This document shows positions 44,485 through 53,509 of a DNA stretch of 64,000 nucleotides, piece after piece. The notes beneath the pieces were generated by a model. The model did no database searches and was not told where the DNA came from. It worked only from the letters and a program-made list of their open reading frames with translations. The position numbers were made by a program, and so were the translations under genes. This stretch comes from Cloacimonetes bacterium UBA6081 (GTDB taxonomy: Bacteria > Cloacimonadota > Cloacimonadia > Cloacimonadales > Cloacimonadaceae), in NCBI GenBank assembly GCA_002428685.1, contig DIXL01000085.1, positions 88,076-152,075 of the forward strand, written 5' to 3'. Each line of letters opens with the position of its first letter. Positions within the stretch are counted from its first letter, which is position 1.

Positions 44485-44711
44485 GATTCCTCCATTAAAA
44501 ATTGTTGCTGTGCATAAGTTGGCATAAATTCCTTCTTATTGTTTCTCATGTTCTTAGAAGACCTTTTAACTGGTCTCCGCCTTACACAATCTATGCTTTT
44601 CGCAAATTACATCCTTATCAACCGATTGCTTTTGTATGAAAATGGTGCTTGGTATCTTGTCAACATCTTTTTTTTCATAATAACAACTACCCGGCTGATG
44701 CTGTTAAGTCC

Positions 44712-44777
44712 AGGAGTCATTACCGCCAGAGATAAGCTATATAACCACCTCTATCCTAAGCGGCGGGAAGGACTCAT
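44712..44777. repeat. H-family hairpin repeat, copy 1
   Basis: AGGAGTCATTACCGCC faces GGCGGGAAGGACTCAT (16-nt arms, two mismatches) around an interior containing AAGCTATA. The same design occurs 40 bp downstream. Confidence 0.6.
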
Positions 44778-44816
44778 GGAACGGCAATAGCAGGTTGATT
44801 GGGGTGATGCACGTTT

Positions 44817-44885
44817 AATGAGTCCTTGTCGCCCTTCATAACAAGTAACAGCTATAATGTTGGGGGACGGCGACAATGACTCCTT
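44817..44885. repeat. H-family hairpin repeat, copy 2
   Basis: AATGAGTCCTTGTCGCC faces GGCGACAATGACTCCTT (17-nt arms, two mismatches) around an interior containing CAGCTATAA. It shares arm words (GAGTC, CGCC) and the central AGCTATA with copy 1. A lone half-arm, AATGACTCCTT, occurs near 365. Confidence 0.6.
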
Positions 44886-45053
44886 AACTCCAATAGCGTA
44901 TCACCTGTCAGATCGCTGTCTCTTCTCCATTCCTAACAGCCTATTATGCCTATCCCCGCGGTTACCCTTAAGTAACAAAAATAACTGCAAGGTTATTGAA
45001 GGGATACTCTAAGTATGCTGGTGAAACCAAGCATTAAACAGGGGGGGACTTAC

Positions 45054-45701
45054 CTACCAGATGTAGCTTAGTTGCAGCAGAGGAGTTTTACCTTGTTGAC
45101 CAAAGGATATATGGCTGCGCTTTGGTTGGGCATTGTAACGCAGGACATCAATTCCGCTTACCAGATGATTTAAAATCAGCACACCAGTGGCAACCAGAGC
45201 GTAATCTTTAAAATCCTGACTGCGGTTGCGGAGTTTGTTATATTCACTGCGGTGGTAAGAGGCATCCCAAGCCCAGAATTGATCATCGCCATAACTGTAG
45301 GTATCTATGTATTCCTGTTGCAGAACAGGATCGTAGGGAAATTGTTCCATTGCGGTTTTGCGCACCCAGGCATTGTAACCACCGGCATTATAACCGCTGC
45401 TTTCGTATTTGGCCAGATTGTTGTAAAAATCGCTGTTGTAGCTGCCAGGATTCAGATGAGCAAACTTGATGGCATATTCGTAAGAATCCCGTTGCAAAAC
45501 CTTGCTTTCATTGGTCATAAAATACATGGAACCAATAATTACAGCTTCAGAGGCCATCATCGCATAGCCATAATCTCTGCTGTCAATTACCTGAGACAAA
45601 CCAGGAACTGCAAAGGAACGAAGTGCCGAAACTCCCCGGCTTTGTGCAGTTAGAGAAACGATACTTACTACTACGAAGATGGCCAAAGCAATGCGCTTCA
45701 T
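45054..45701 (-). CDS. Envelope protein, paralogue 3 of a tandem triplet
   Basis: 215-aa exported protein with a signal peptide (MKRIALAIFVVVSIVSLTAQ), unknown function. After AVPGLSQVID comes a hydrophobic helix (about 45-62), then an aromatic-rich middle, and the block FWAWDASYHRSEYNKLRN followed by a hydrophobic helix with NHLVSGIDVLR. The two upstream genes repeat this plan (PGSG near the start, W-rich block, N-H/R-L/A-SAID at the end). The C-terminal LQLSYIW looks like a last outer-membrane strand. Confidence 0.75.
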   Translation of the reverse strand: MKRIALAIFVVVSIVSLTAQSRGVSALRSFAVPGLSQVIDSRDYGYAMMASEAVIIGSMYFMTNESKVLQRDSYEYAIKFAHLNPGSYNSDFYNNLAKYESSGYNAGGYNAWVRKTAMEQFPYDPVLQQEYIDTYSYGDDQFWAWDASYHRSEYNKLRNRSQDFKDYALVATGVLILNHLVSGIDVLRYNAQPKRSHISFGQQGKTPLLQLSYIW

Positions 45702-45709
45702 AGCTCCCC

Positions 45710-46369
45710 CTAAAATTCTATCTTATAATTTAGCATGGCACCCTCTAATCCAGAAGGGGTTACATACACAGCCCCATTCAGCTTTCTGGAAAGCAAAGCA
45801 CTGTCGATAGCACTAACAGCACGGTTTAACAGCATGATTCCCAAAGCGAAATTGTGGCTCATCTTGGTGCGTTGATGGCGGAGGCGCATGTTTTTGTATT
45901 CTTGCCAGCTGGCCTCATTACCCCAGTTCCAGGCTTCATCGCCGGTATAGGTATTTCGCTCTATATAATCAAGATAGGCCTCAGGGACGTAATTGTAAAT
46001 CAGATAATAGTTTCTGGCCATCATTTCCTGGATATCATTGTAATAATCGCTGCTAACAAAATCCTGCACCGCTTGATAATGATTACGGGGCATTCCATAA
46101 GGCACACCCGCATAAGCTGAGGCAAAACTCATATAGCTGTCCCGCTGACGCTCAATTTCCTTGTCGGTGGATACGAAAGCATAAATGGACAGCATATCTA
46201 TGGCAAGTAAAGTTCCGCCCCTGGTATATTCGCCCATCAGTAGTTCACCACTGCCCGGAAGCAAAACTGAAGCCGCAGGATATGCAATTCGCGGCAGAGC
46301 CAATAAGGGTATAAAACCCAAAAGCAAAACCATTAGAACAATCTGGACTTTATAGCTTAAAACTTCCAT
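45710..46369 (-). CDS. Envelope protein, paralogue 2 of a tandem triplet
   Basis: 219 aa, function not recognised. N-terminal hydrophobic signal/anchor (about 8-26), then VLLPGSGELLMGEYTRGG, a hydrophobic helix, a Tyr-rich middle, AWNWGNEASWQEYKNMR and LNRAVSAIDSALL, matching its neighbours. The start overlaps the stop of paralogue 1 by 13 nt, and 8 nt separate it from paralogue 3. The three are surely co-transcribed with the M6 protease gene. Confidence 0.75.
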   Translation of the reverse strand: MEVLSYKVQIVLMVLLLGFIPLLALPRIAYPAASVLLPGSGELLMGEYTRGGTLLAIDMLSIYAFVSTDKEIERQRDSYMSFASAYAGVPYGMPRNHYQAVQDFVSSDYYNDIQEMMARNYYLIYNYVPEAYLDYIERNTYTGDEAWNWGNEASWQEYKNMRLRHQRTKMSHNFALGIMLLNRAVSAIDSALLSRKLNGAVYVTPSGLEGAMLNYKIEF

Positions 46370-47325
46370 TTCATTCCCAGCATGGGGGTTACAGTATCTT
46401 CGAACATAGCGGCATAGATATTCATCTGTGGCATGGTTTGAGAAATGGAAAGCCGGTTTACATTTCTGGTAACCCGGACTGCATCAATCCCTGCAGCCAA
46501 ATGATTGAAAGCAAGAACCATAGTGAAGATATGAGCTTTGGAGTATTCGCTCTTAGCTTCATTACGCATTTCTATAAAGGTTTTGCGCATCTGGCTGGCA
46601 TCATGAGAACTTGGTGATACAGAAATAGTTGTATCAGTTCCCCATTGCGGGAAATTGCCAGTCCAATGGGTATTGGGATTGTCCAAAGGACCATCAACCA
46701 CCCAGCGAGGATCTACAAAATTACCCGAAGCATCAGCGGCAAAACGGTAATACCAATCCATCCAACCAAATACGTAATGGGGATATTTGCCGATATCTTC
46801 ATAAAAATGTTGAGTGTTGGTGGGGTCTAAACGGAAATAACCGTTGTCATAGATATCGGAGCTATTAATCCCTTTTAATATTTCTTGAATCTCGTTCTGC
46901 CGGTTGCGTTGATAACGATAACCTTGAATTTGCGTTCCGTCGGAAGTTGGGTAGGTTATTAGTTCGCCCGTGGCATACTTTTCAAATCTGTCTGTTTTAT
47001 CGTTTCCCTGAATGCTGAAATAGACCAAACCGCCTATACAAGCAAGCTCTATGGCAGGGAAAATGTATGTGGTAATTGAGGTTTTATCTGCATAAAATTG
47101 GCCAGAACCTGGAACAAGCACAGACATTAACATTGCCAGCCGTGCATCTTTTTTGCCATAGTTAACCTTAATCAAGTCGTTGGTTACCACGGAATCCTCT
47201 GTAGCGGGCTGGGTCTTTGGCTGTTGTTCATATAGCCATTGATCAATATCACTGCTTGGTTTGGCTTGTGCAAACAATCCACAAACCAAACTCAGGACGA
47301 TTGAGACCAAAATAACTTTTTTCAT
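46357..47325 (-). CDS. Envelope protein, paralogue 1 of a tandem triplet
   Basis: 322 aa, function not recognised; the longest of the three paralogues. Signal peptide MKKVILVSIVLSLVCGLFAQ; then a linker, LVPGSGQFYADKTS (as in DUF5683-type envelope proteins), a hydrophobic helix, a long insertion rich in Tyr, Asn and Trp, and AFNHLAAGIDAVRV near the end. The ATG at 47325 is chosen since GAGG lies at the right distance; an ATG two codons earlier is too close. Confidence 0.75.
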   Translation of the reverse strand: MKKVILVSIVLSLVCGLFAQAKPSSDIDQWLYEQQPKTQPATEDSVVTNDLIKVNYGKKDARLAMLMSVLVPGSGQFYADKTSITTYIFPAIELACIGGLVYFSIQGNDKTDRFEKYATGELITYPTSDGTQIQGYRYQRNRQNEIQEILKGINSSDIYDNGYFRLDPTNTQHFYEDIGKYPHYVFGWMDWYYRFAADASGNFVDPRWVVDGPLDNPNTHWTGNFPQWGTDTTISVSPSSHDASQMRKTFIEMRNEAKSEYSKAHIFTMVLAFNHLAAGIDAVRVTRNVNRLSISQTMPQMNIYAAMFEDTVTPMLGMKWKF

Positions 47326-47350
47326 AAGCATACCTCGCTTTACAAGATAA

Positions 47351-50300
47351 TCACTTTTCCACGGCAAACTTCAGGCGTTTGTGCATGCCGTCATTTTCCA
47401 GGCTGAGAAGATAAACTCCGGAACTGAGGCCTATGGTATCCAATTCTATCTCCCGTGGATTATTTTGTGATGATTGAATGGTCTTGCTGCGTACCAGAGA
47501 ACCGCTGATATCATAGATATTTAGCTTGGTTGCACCACTGTAATTCTCTAGCCGCAACCGAAAATATGTGTTTTTTACCGGATTGGGATAAATGTATGCA
47601 TTGGGCTTTGCTGCCGCACTGCCTTCATCGCTGAATTCTGAAACAAACAGCCCACTTCCGCCATTTCTGTAGCCATTGAACAGGATGGGGTTGGAGGTTA
47701 TGTTTGACACACTGTGTATAAACAAACGACCCTGTGCGTCGGGATAATACCAATATAGCTTGTTTAACTGCTGATGGTAGTATAGAAAGTCTGCCTTATC
47801 TGTGGTAGGATAGTACAAGCTTTGTTCTGGAATCAGCCGTGCATTTTTATCTATGGCAAGATAGCCAAAACTATTTAGCGGGAAATACATAGTGCTTTCT
47901 TCGCCAAGCTTTAGACTAAGTGGGCTTTTCTGATATGAGATATTGTGCGCGGCCTTATAGGGAAAGCCGTTTAATAGGGTGCCATCGGATTTAAGCGCGT
48001 AAAGCTTGTTTCCCAGCCCAAAAAAGATCACCGGTGAGATATTTCCCAGCTTGGTAAGACCCAGTTGCCCGGGTTTGGCAGTGCTGCGGTTGGTAAAAAT
48101 TAGTTCCGGAGTGTCGTTGAATATTCTGTAAAGGTTACCGCTGTTGGACATCACAAAGATCATCACCAGTTCTGGATTTGTGCTTTTATAGATTAGTGGT
48201 TCAATCTCTCCAAAAACATCGGGTAGGTTATATCTCTTTGCATTAAATGAACTTATATCGTTAGCTTGATGTATGCAAAGTGAGTTTGATCCCAATACTA
48301 CCAGTTTATCATCCCATCCTGCCAGTTTTAACACATCGTTTACAGGTAGAGCGGTTTGTGATATTTCGTAATTGTCAATTCTACACAGCATAGGTTGGAA
48401 AACTGGAGCAGGGGAGTAGGTGTAAACACTGTTGCCCAAACTTAGAGGCACAGTTGTAACACCACCATATAACCAAGTCTCATGTATAGCCATATCAACA
48501 TTGGAAAACTCTATAAACCGCACTGTATTACCGGCAACTGATACCAATTCAAATATTCCGTCCCCATTGTTATCTGTTTTTATAAGTGGGAAATCGTATT
48601 GATGTAGCGAATCTGCAAAAGTGCCCATCAGGTTTTGCCAGCCGCCATCCACATTGCTTAACAAGTCTATACTCCCTGCGTGGATAGCCGGTAAATCAGT
48701 TTCGCTAAAGCCGGAATTGATTATCGGAGCTGTTATTAGAGTAGAGGAATCAAAATCAATCACATCAATGTTCTGGAAAAAACCGCTGCTTATTTTAAAA
48801 GACATATTGGCAGAAGGATGGCCAATCTGGCTGAGATGAAACAGGCCCGGAAGCCCAAAACTATCTTGCAAGGGAGGCTTGGTTTGGGAATTCAATGCAG
48901 GTTTCCAATCCTGTATACTCCAGGAGACAAAGCTGCCATTTATGTCTAAAACAGGTTTCTTAGCATGAAAGTATTCATAGGGAGTACCAGTCCAATACCT
49001 CGAATAGTCACTGCCCAAATCATTTAAACCATCCGCTTCAATTACCGATACACCTTTACGCAGGATATCGGTGTTTACCGTATTGGCATCAAAATTACTT
49101 GCCCAACTTCCATCACTGTAACTGTGCCCTTCGTCATATATAACGCTTTCATTCACATGCCAAACCATTATTCCACCGCCAATGGCAGAGCCATCGCTTT
49201 TTATGAACGAGGGCAACAGATAATCATATTCCCAGGTGGCCGGATTGGAGGGATCGTCAAATGGAGTGGGATACAAAACTACTCTGCCGTCCAGGTCTCC
49301 AAACACGGCAGTTCCACCATCACCATCAGGATCCACGTTGCGATTCTCTACCAGGATATATTCCTTTTCATTCAAGGGAATCTTGTAAGTATGCGGGACA
49401 AGGTTATCACCAATTTGAAAGGCTGAAACGCTTTTTATGGCCAAAGGATTGAACATTTCTAAATCAGGAAACTCTTTCAGTAGTCCTTTGCTTAGATACT
49501 GCTCACCGAACATCAGATTCCTGGAAAATGCACCCGGTAGAGTGGGCAAAACACCCTCTACAAAAACTAAATCACCACCGGGCAAAGTATCAACCAAAAC
49601 CCCGGAACCTCCGCTATCCATGATGTCAAACATACCAACCATCGGACGGTAGCTGTAAACATCATACAAATCCACCATTCCAAGCGAGTGCCCAAATTCG
49701 TGTGCAATCACAGCATTCAAAGCACCATATCCGGAATGAACATTCACACCATCACTTTCTGTAATTGTGAAGTCCTGGGAGATTGTAGCTGGAACATTGC
49801 AAGCATGGGAAATCAAGACAGTGCCATTATCGACCACAGCTTCTTTCCCTGCTACAACATTTATATAAAAAGAGGGGATGTCTGAAGGCGTGTCGCCATT
49901 AATGTCGTGTTGCCAGTCTGATCCTGCATGGATAATCATATAATGGGTATAAGTGCTAAAATCAATCTTGGGATCATCTGTATCTGCAAGCTCAAAAGCA
50001 CTTTTAAAATATTCTTCCATACGGCTTAGAAACAATTCGGAGCTTGCTCCCACAGGATTGTAATACCCCATGGGTTGCGGTAAGGTGTAAGCAGCTTTAT
50101 CCTTTGGCCATACATCGTATATAAGATTAAATGTTTGCGCAGAAACAGCTTGGTAATAATAGCCCATAGCCTTCAAGTTGGATTCGAAATACTGTTTGTT
50201 GTGGGGAGGTGCTCCGATGGAATACAGGTAGGCAGGGTCGGCTTCAAGGGCAAATTTACCGTTGCCGGTCGTATTGAGATCATCGGTAATTTCCAAACTG

Positions 50301-50506
50301 AAATCCACTAAAATAACCAATAAACGGTTATTACTGGGGCTTTTTCTGTCTATATTGTTGGTTTTTGCTTGATTCAATTGGGTTGTAAAGGGATGAAGTT
50401 TGTTACGTTTGGGTGATTGTTGGTCGCTTTTCCTCAACAGCATTTTCTGTGCCGGTAAAATTGAGGCAACCAAACACAGGAGTAGTATAAACGCTAATTT
50501 TTTCAT
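47351..50506 (-). CDS. M6-type secreted metalloprotease with Por sorting tail
   Basis: 1051-aa precursor. Signal peptide at residues 1-19. The protease domain (about 60-420) carries the Zn motif HEFGHSLGMVDLYD (His269, Glu270, His273, third ligand from GxxD) as in immune-inhibitor-A-like M6 enzymes. A beta-propeller-like region follows, then a C-terminal sorting domain (YPNPVKNTYF near 965, SGVYLLSLEN near the end). It would be exported by Sec and then a type IX-like route. The PorV-like gene is just upstream on the same strand, which fits a shared pathway. Confidence 0.88.
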   Translation of the reverse strand: MKKLAFILLLCLVASILPAQKMLLRKSDQQSPKRNKLHPFTTQLNQAKTNNIDRKSPSNNRLLVILVDFSLEITDDLNTTGNGKFALEADPAYLYSIGAPPHNKQYFESNLKAMGYYYQAVSAQTFNLIYDVWPKDKAAYTLPQPMGYYNPVGASSELFLSRMEEYFKSAFELADTDDPKIDFSTYTHYMIIHAGSDWQHDINGDTPSDIPSFYINVVAGKEAVVDNGTVLISHACNVPATISQDFTITESDGVNVHSGYGALNAVIAHEFGHSLGMVDLYDVYSYRPMVGMFDIMDSGGSGVLVDTLPGGDLVFVEGVLPTLPGAFSRNLMFGEQYLSKGLLKEFPDLEMFNPLAIKSVSAFQIGDNLVPHTYKIPLNEKEYILVENRNVDPDGDGGTAVFGDLDGRVVLYPTPFDDPSNPATWEYDYLLPSFIKSDGSAIGGGIMVWHVNESVIYDEGHSYSDGSWASNFDANTVNTDILRKGVSVIEADGLNDLGSDYSRYWTGTPYEYFHAKKPVLDINGSFVSWSIQDWKPALNSQTKPPLQDSFGLPGLFHLSQIGHPSANMSFKISSGFFQNIDVIDFDSSTLITAPIINSGFSETDLPAIHAGSIDLLSNVDGGWQNLMGTFADSLHQYDFPLIKTDNNGDGIFELVSVAGNTVRFIEFSNVDMAIHETWLYGGVTTVPLSLGNSVYTYSPAPVFQPMLCRIDNYEISQTALPVNDVLKLAGWDDKLVVLGSNSLCIHQANDISSFNAKRYNLPDVFGEIEPLIYKSTNPELVMIFVMSNSGNLYRIFNDTPELIFTNRSTAKPGQLGLTKLGNISPVIFFGLGNKLYALKSDGTLLNGFPYKAAHNISYQKSPLSLKLGEESTMYFPLNSFGYLAIDKNARLIPEQSLYYPTTDKADFLYYHQQLNKLYWYYPDAQGRLFIHSVSNITSNPILFNGYRNGGSGLFVSEFSDEGSAAAKPNAYIYPNPVKNTYFRLRLENYSGATKLNIYDISGSLVRSKTIQSSQNNPREIELDTIGLSSGVYLLSLENDGMHKRLKFAVEK

Positions 50507-50577
50507 CTTCACAGGCTTAATTGGTGCAAAAGCAGAAGTCCCCATAGTTGCGGGGACTTCACACACTTACTTATTTG

Positions 50578-51603
50578 CTAAAATTCGAAGCCAAGAGAGA
50601 ATATTTTATTATAATCAACCAATCCACCACCGGGTACCATGGCAAAATCGGCTGAAAGTTTGTATCTATTATCAAATTTGTATTGAACGCCCAACCCAAA
50701 GCTGGGTCCGGTTACTTCTCCAACCACGTCGGCATAATATCCGCCACGCAGAGAAATAAGCTGTAAGTATGTGTATTCTGCACCTACACCATAAATTGTT
50801 TCGTCAAAATATTTGAAACCCGTAATAAGCCGCTGATACAAGGGATCGTCATTAGCCAAAATCTTGCTTGCTTCAGCAGTAACAATAAACCGGTTCATAG
50901 GGTTGTCAAATGCAGTGTAAGCAGCTCCAAGCCTGAAGGTCATGGGGCAGGGATCAGCTTGTTCCACATCCACAAAAGTGATATCGGGTCCAATGTGTTG
51001 CAGCACAACTCCAGCATCCAAATTGGGGACAAATACATCCTGGAATTTGGCACCAAGATCAAAGGCAAAGCTGAATGCCGCACCTTCTTTTTCGGTTAAA
51101 CCTGTTCCAGGTGCAAGGTAGGAATACAGCAGCTTAAAGTTGCCGCCAATACCAATTTTCTCGGGGACTAATTCGTAGCTGTAGCCCATCACACCGGCTA
51201 CGTCAAAACTGTGAAAATCACCCAATACAACGTTTTGCGAGTTGGTTTGGGTTTGGGTTCCGGCATCCATCCAGATTATGTGTGCATTAATGTTGCCGAT
51301 CCCATAAAAGCTTTGATTCCAACCCAGATATTCATAGAACATGTCTTCAATACCGGAGCCGGCCATCCAGGGTATATGAGTTCCGGCAAGCTGAGTGTTT
51401 TTATTAAATGCCGTGGCACCGGGATTCCACCACATACCATAAGCATCATCTGCTATGGCGCAGTAGGAACGTCCCATGGCATTTGCACGGGCACCAGGTT
51501 CAAAGGTTAGGAACAACAATGCGCCTTGGGAAATTCCCGACAACGCCAAGGGCATCACAAGCATCAGCATCAGGCCGATTACTACAAAAGTTCGTCTGAA
51601 CAT
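50578..51603 (-). CDS. PorV/PorQ-like outer membrane protein
   Basis: 341 aa with a signal peptide (about 1-25). The mature start FEPGARANAMGRSYCAIADDAYGMWWNPG is the family hallmark of PorV/PorQ-type 14-strand barrels related to FadL. The terminal residue is Phe (LGFEF), typical of outer-membrane barrels. PorV shuttles cargo bearing sorting tails in the type IX system. The next gene downstream encodes such a cargo (47351-50506). Confidence 0.88.
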   Translation of the reverse strand: MFRRTFVVIGLMLMLVMPLALSGISQGALLFLTFEPGARANAMGRSYCAIADDAYGMWWNPGATAFNKNTQLAGTHIPWMAGSGIEDMFYEYLGWNQSFYGIGNINAHIIWMDAGTQTQTNSQNVVLGDFHSFDVAGVMGYSYELVPEKIGIGGNFKLLYSYLAPGTGLTEKEGAAFSFAFDLGAKFQDVFVPNLDAGVVLQHIGPDITFVDVEQADPCPMTFRLGAAYTAFDNPMNRFIVTAEASKILANDDPLYQRLITGFKYFDETIYGVGAEYTYLQLISLRGGYYADVVGEVTGPSFGLGVQYKFDNRYKLSADFAMVPGGGLVDYNKIFSLGFEF

Positions 51604-51788
51604 TATACCTCCACAGGTGGTTTGGATCTATTTCAGGTTCAGGAAATATACCCTGAAGTGGTTATACCATTTGGACAATTTAATCTACTTGTCGGTAAGA
51701 ACAAATAGACTATGCCTATTGACTTCTTTTCTTAGCTTTAAGAACTGCCACTTTATCAAGATGTGTTTTTGTTCACTCCTAACAATTT

Positions 51789-51875
51789 TGGTGCCGAAGG
51801 CCGGAATCGAACCGGCACGAGCCAAGGCTCGGTGGATTTTGAGTCCACTGCGTCTACCAATTTCACCACTTCGGC
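51789..51875 (-). tRNA. tRNA-Leu (anticodon CAA)
   Basis: An 87-nt class II tRNA including encoded CCA. The acceptor stem is GCCGAAG/CTTCGGC with discriminator A, the D arm has GGTAGACGC, the anticodon loop is CTCAAAA (CAA, reads TTG), the long variable arm is CGAGCC..GGCTCG, and the T arm is GCCGG-TTCGATT-CCGGC. Confidence 0.96.
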
Positions 51876-51887
51876 ACACTGTTTGGC

Positions 51888-51916
51888 CATGTTTTGTAAA
51901 GCTGTTTAGCTGTCAA
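51888..51916 (-). promoter_or_regulatory. Candidate promoter of tRNA-Leu
   Basis: TTGACA on the minus strand (51916-51911), at the right distance to start transcription just before the tRNA. No clear -10 box is visible (AAACAT region). Confidence 0.35.
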
Positions 51917-52214
51917 GCAAAAAGCACGATTTCCCATTATTTATATGCAAGAGAGCATTTTTTGTTCCAAAACCCGATAAAATTCAACAATTCAACGCAT
52001 TTACCGTCTGCGAGTATGCGACCATAGCCTACGATGGTTCTGCTTCAAATCGAAAGTATAAATCTGAGATTGCTAACACGGATTTCAGGACTATAGGATT
52101 CTGAGGATTGGAGGAAAAGGTTTGCAGAGAATATCTTGAAAGTAAATTTAGTAAATCCTTGAAATCCTTTAATCCTAAAATCCTCGTTTCATACCGTCAG
52201 ACCCCTGCAATTTC

Positions 52215-52318
52215 GTTTAACCTCGAGAAGAGCAGATTTGTTATAACATATAAGCAATACGCAATAAAATGAATATTGCATTAGCATTTCAGGGGGCATC
52301 GTTCTGTTTAAGTCGAAC
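52215..52318 (+). repeat. Hairpin-ended repeat element, copy E5
   Basis: 104 bp from GTTTAAC to GTCGAAC, flanked by TTTC and GAAA so the outer pairing is 10-11 nt. It aligns along its length with E3 but the inner arm has lost most of its pairing, so it may be a decayed copy. An internal GCAATA/TATTGC hairpin is present. Confidence 0.6.
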
Positions 52319-52343
52319 GAAACTCACAGCTATGCTCTTGCTC

Positions 52344-52406
52344 CCATTCCCATATCATTCCCAAATCATTCCCAATACTATTGAGAATGATCTGGGAATG
52401 ATATGG
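52344..52406. repeat. AT-rich palindrome of composite copy 2
   Basis: CCATTCCCATATCATTCC units face GGGAATGATATGG across CAATACTATTG. It is the second copy of the palindrome at 33289-33350. Confidence 0.65.
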
Positions 52407-52553
52407 CATTGCTAACAGGTATGGGGGTTGTAACTAAATGATTTCTTGGGTAATTAAATACATATGAAGGGAGGAACCACAAAAAGCATTGACAAGGCAA
52501 GGCATGTGAAAAACAAGGTAACAAAGTAGAATTATTAATCAATATGGAGATCA

Positions 52554-53507
52554 ATGATGAAGAATATCCTGGTTTTAGGTGCTGCCGGTCAAATCGGCTC
52601 GGAACTTGTCCCTTTCCTTAGAAACATTTATGGCAATCAAGCCGTAATCGCTGCCTATCGCAGCACACCGCTTCCCCTGGATATTATGGAAGGTGGCCCC
52701 TGTGAAAACATGGACGCCCTCGAAGCAAACAGAATGCACGAAGTGGTAATGAAATACAAGATTGACAGCATCATCAACCTTGTAGCGGTTCTTTCTGCCA
52801 AAGGTGAAGGTAATCCGCCCCTTGCTTGGAAGATCAATATGGATAGCCATATCAACGCCCTGGAAGTGATGCGCGAAGTGAAAGGTGCTGTGTTTACGCC
52901 CTCTTCAATCGGTGCTTTTGGGCCTAGCACTCCCATGGATAACACCCCGCAGGATACCCTGATGCGGCCTACCACTGTTTATGGCATTTCCAAGGTTGCA
53001 GCCGAGCTTTTGGGCGATTATTACTATCTGAAGTTTGGTGTGGATGCCCGCGGTTTGCGCTATCCAGGCATAATTTCCAATGTTACCCTGCCAGGGGGTG
53101 GAACCACAGATTACGCCGTTGAAATTTATTATGAAGCCATCAAAAACAAAAGCTACACCTGTAACCTGAGTGCAGGAACCTTTTTGGACATGATGTATAT
53201 GCCCGATGCCCTGCGTGCTTGTGTCGAAATAATGGAAGCTGATCCCAGCAAACTGGTGCACCGCAATTGCTTCAACGTTAGTGCTATGAGCTTTGATCCT
53301 GAAATGATCTCTGCCGAAATAAAGAAACATGTCCCCGATTTCCGCCTGGAATATAAAGTTGATCCCATCAAACAAGCCATTGCAAACAGCTGGCCAAACA
53401 GTATGGATCAAAGCGCAGCCAAACAAGAATGGGGCTGGAAACCGGAATACGACCTGAAATCCATGACCGAGGACATGCTGAAAGTTCTGGCCAAAAAGCT
53501 TAAATAA
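52554..53507 (+). CDS. L-threonine 3-dehydrogenase-like NAD-dependent SDR
   Basis: 317 aa of the extended short-chain dehydrogenase/epimerase family. NAD-binding GAAGQIG (residues 9-15), Ser near TPSSIGAFGP, and catalytic Tyr-Lys in YGISK. The segment STPLPLDIMEGGP and the C-terminal pattern are close to the UDP-glucose-4-epimerase-like threonine dehydrogenases (TDH, threonine to 2-amino-3-ketobutyrate). This would suit amino-acid fermentation. A Kbl partner is not adjacent. GGAG precedes two successive ATGs (52554, 52557). The next gene follows after 2 nt. Confidence 0.82.
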   Translation: MMKNILVLGAAGQIGSELVPFLRNIYGNQAVIAAYRSTPLPLDIMEGGPCENMDALEANRMHEVVMKYKIDSIINLVAVLSAKGEGNPPLAWKINMDSHINALEVMREVKGAVFTPSSIGAFGPSTPMDNTPQDTLMRPTTVYGISKVAAELLGDYYYLKFGVDARGLRYPGIISNVTLPGGGTTDYAVEIYYEAIKNKSYTCNLSAGTFLDMMYMPDALRACVEIMEADPSKLVHRNCFNVSAMSFDPEMISAEIKKHVPDFRLEYKVDPIKQAIANSWPNSMDQSAAKQEWGWKPEYDLKSMTEDMLKVLAKKLK

Positions 53508-53509
53508 TC

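Larger units (their letters stand above)
44485..45053. other. Non-coding gap with two hairpin repeats
   Basis: 569 bp between mutL-like (minus, start side) and the small envelope gene (minus, stop side). It contains the H-family hairpins at 44712-44777 and 44817-44885 and a G7 run near 45041. An 83-codon frame at 44539-44790 overlaps the first hairpin, has no ribosome site and resembles nothing I know, so it is not called. Confidence 0.6.
52157..52432 (+). repeat. Composite intergenic repeat, copy 2
   Basis: Plus-strand counterpart of 33270-33530: AATCCT units (CCTTTAATCCTAAAATCCTCG), element E5, spacer, then the AT-rich palindrome and GCATTGCTAACAGG. It fills most of the 678-bp gap between tRNA-Leu and the threonine-dehydrogenase-like gene. 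More AATCCT-type units lie at 52085-52160. No gene is supported in this gap. Confidence 0.7.

Noticed and set aside
44539..44790. Possible 83-aa membrane protein on the plus strand before the mutL-like gene
   Set aside because: No ribosome site, no family resemblance, and its 3' part is made of a hairpin repeat also found 40 bp downstream.
51476..52027. 183-codon plus-strand frame through tRNA-Leu
   Set aside because: It runs antisense to the PorV-like gene and across a tRNA, so it is a chance frame.
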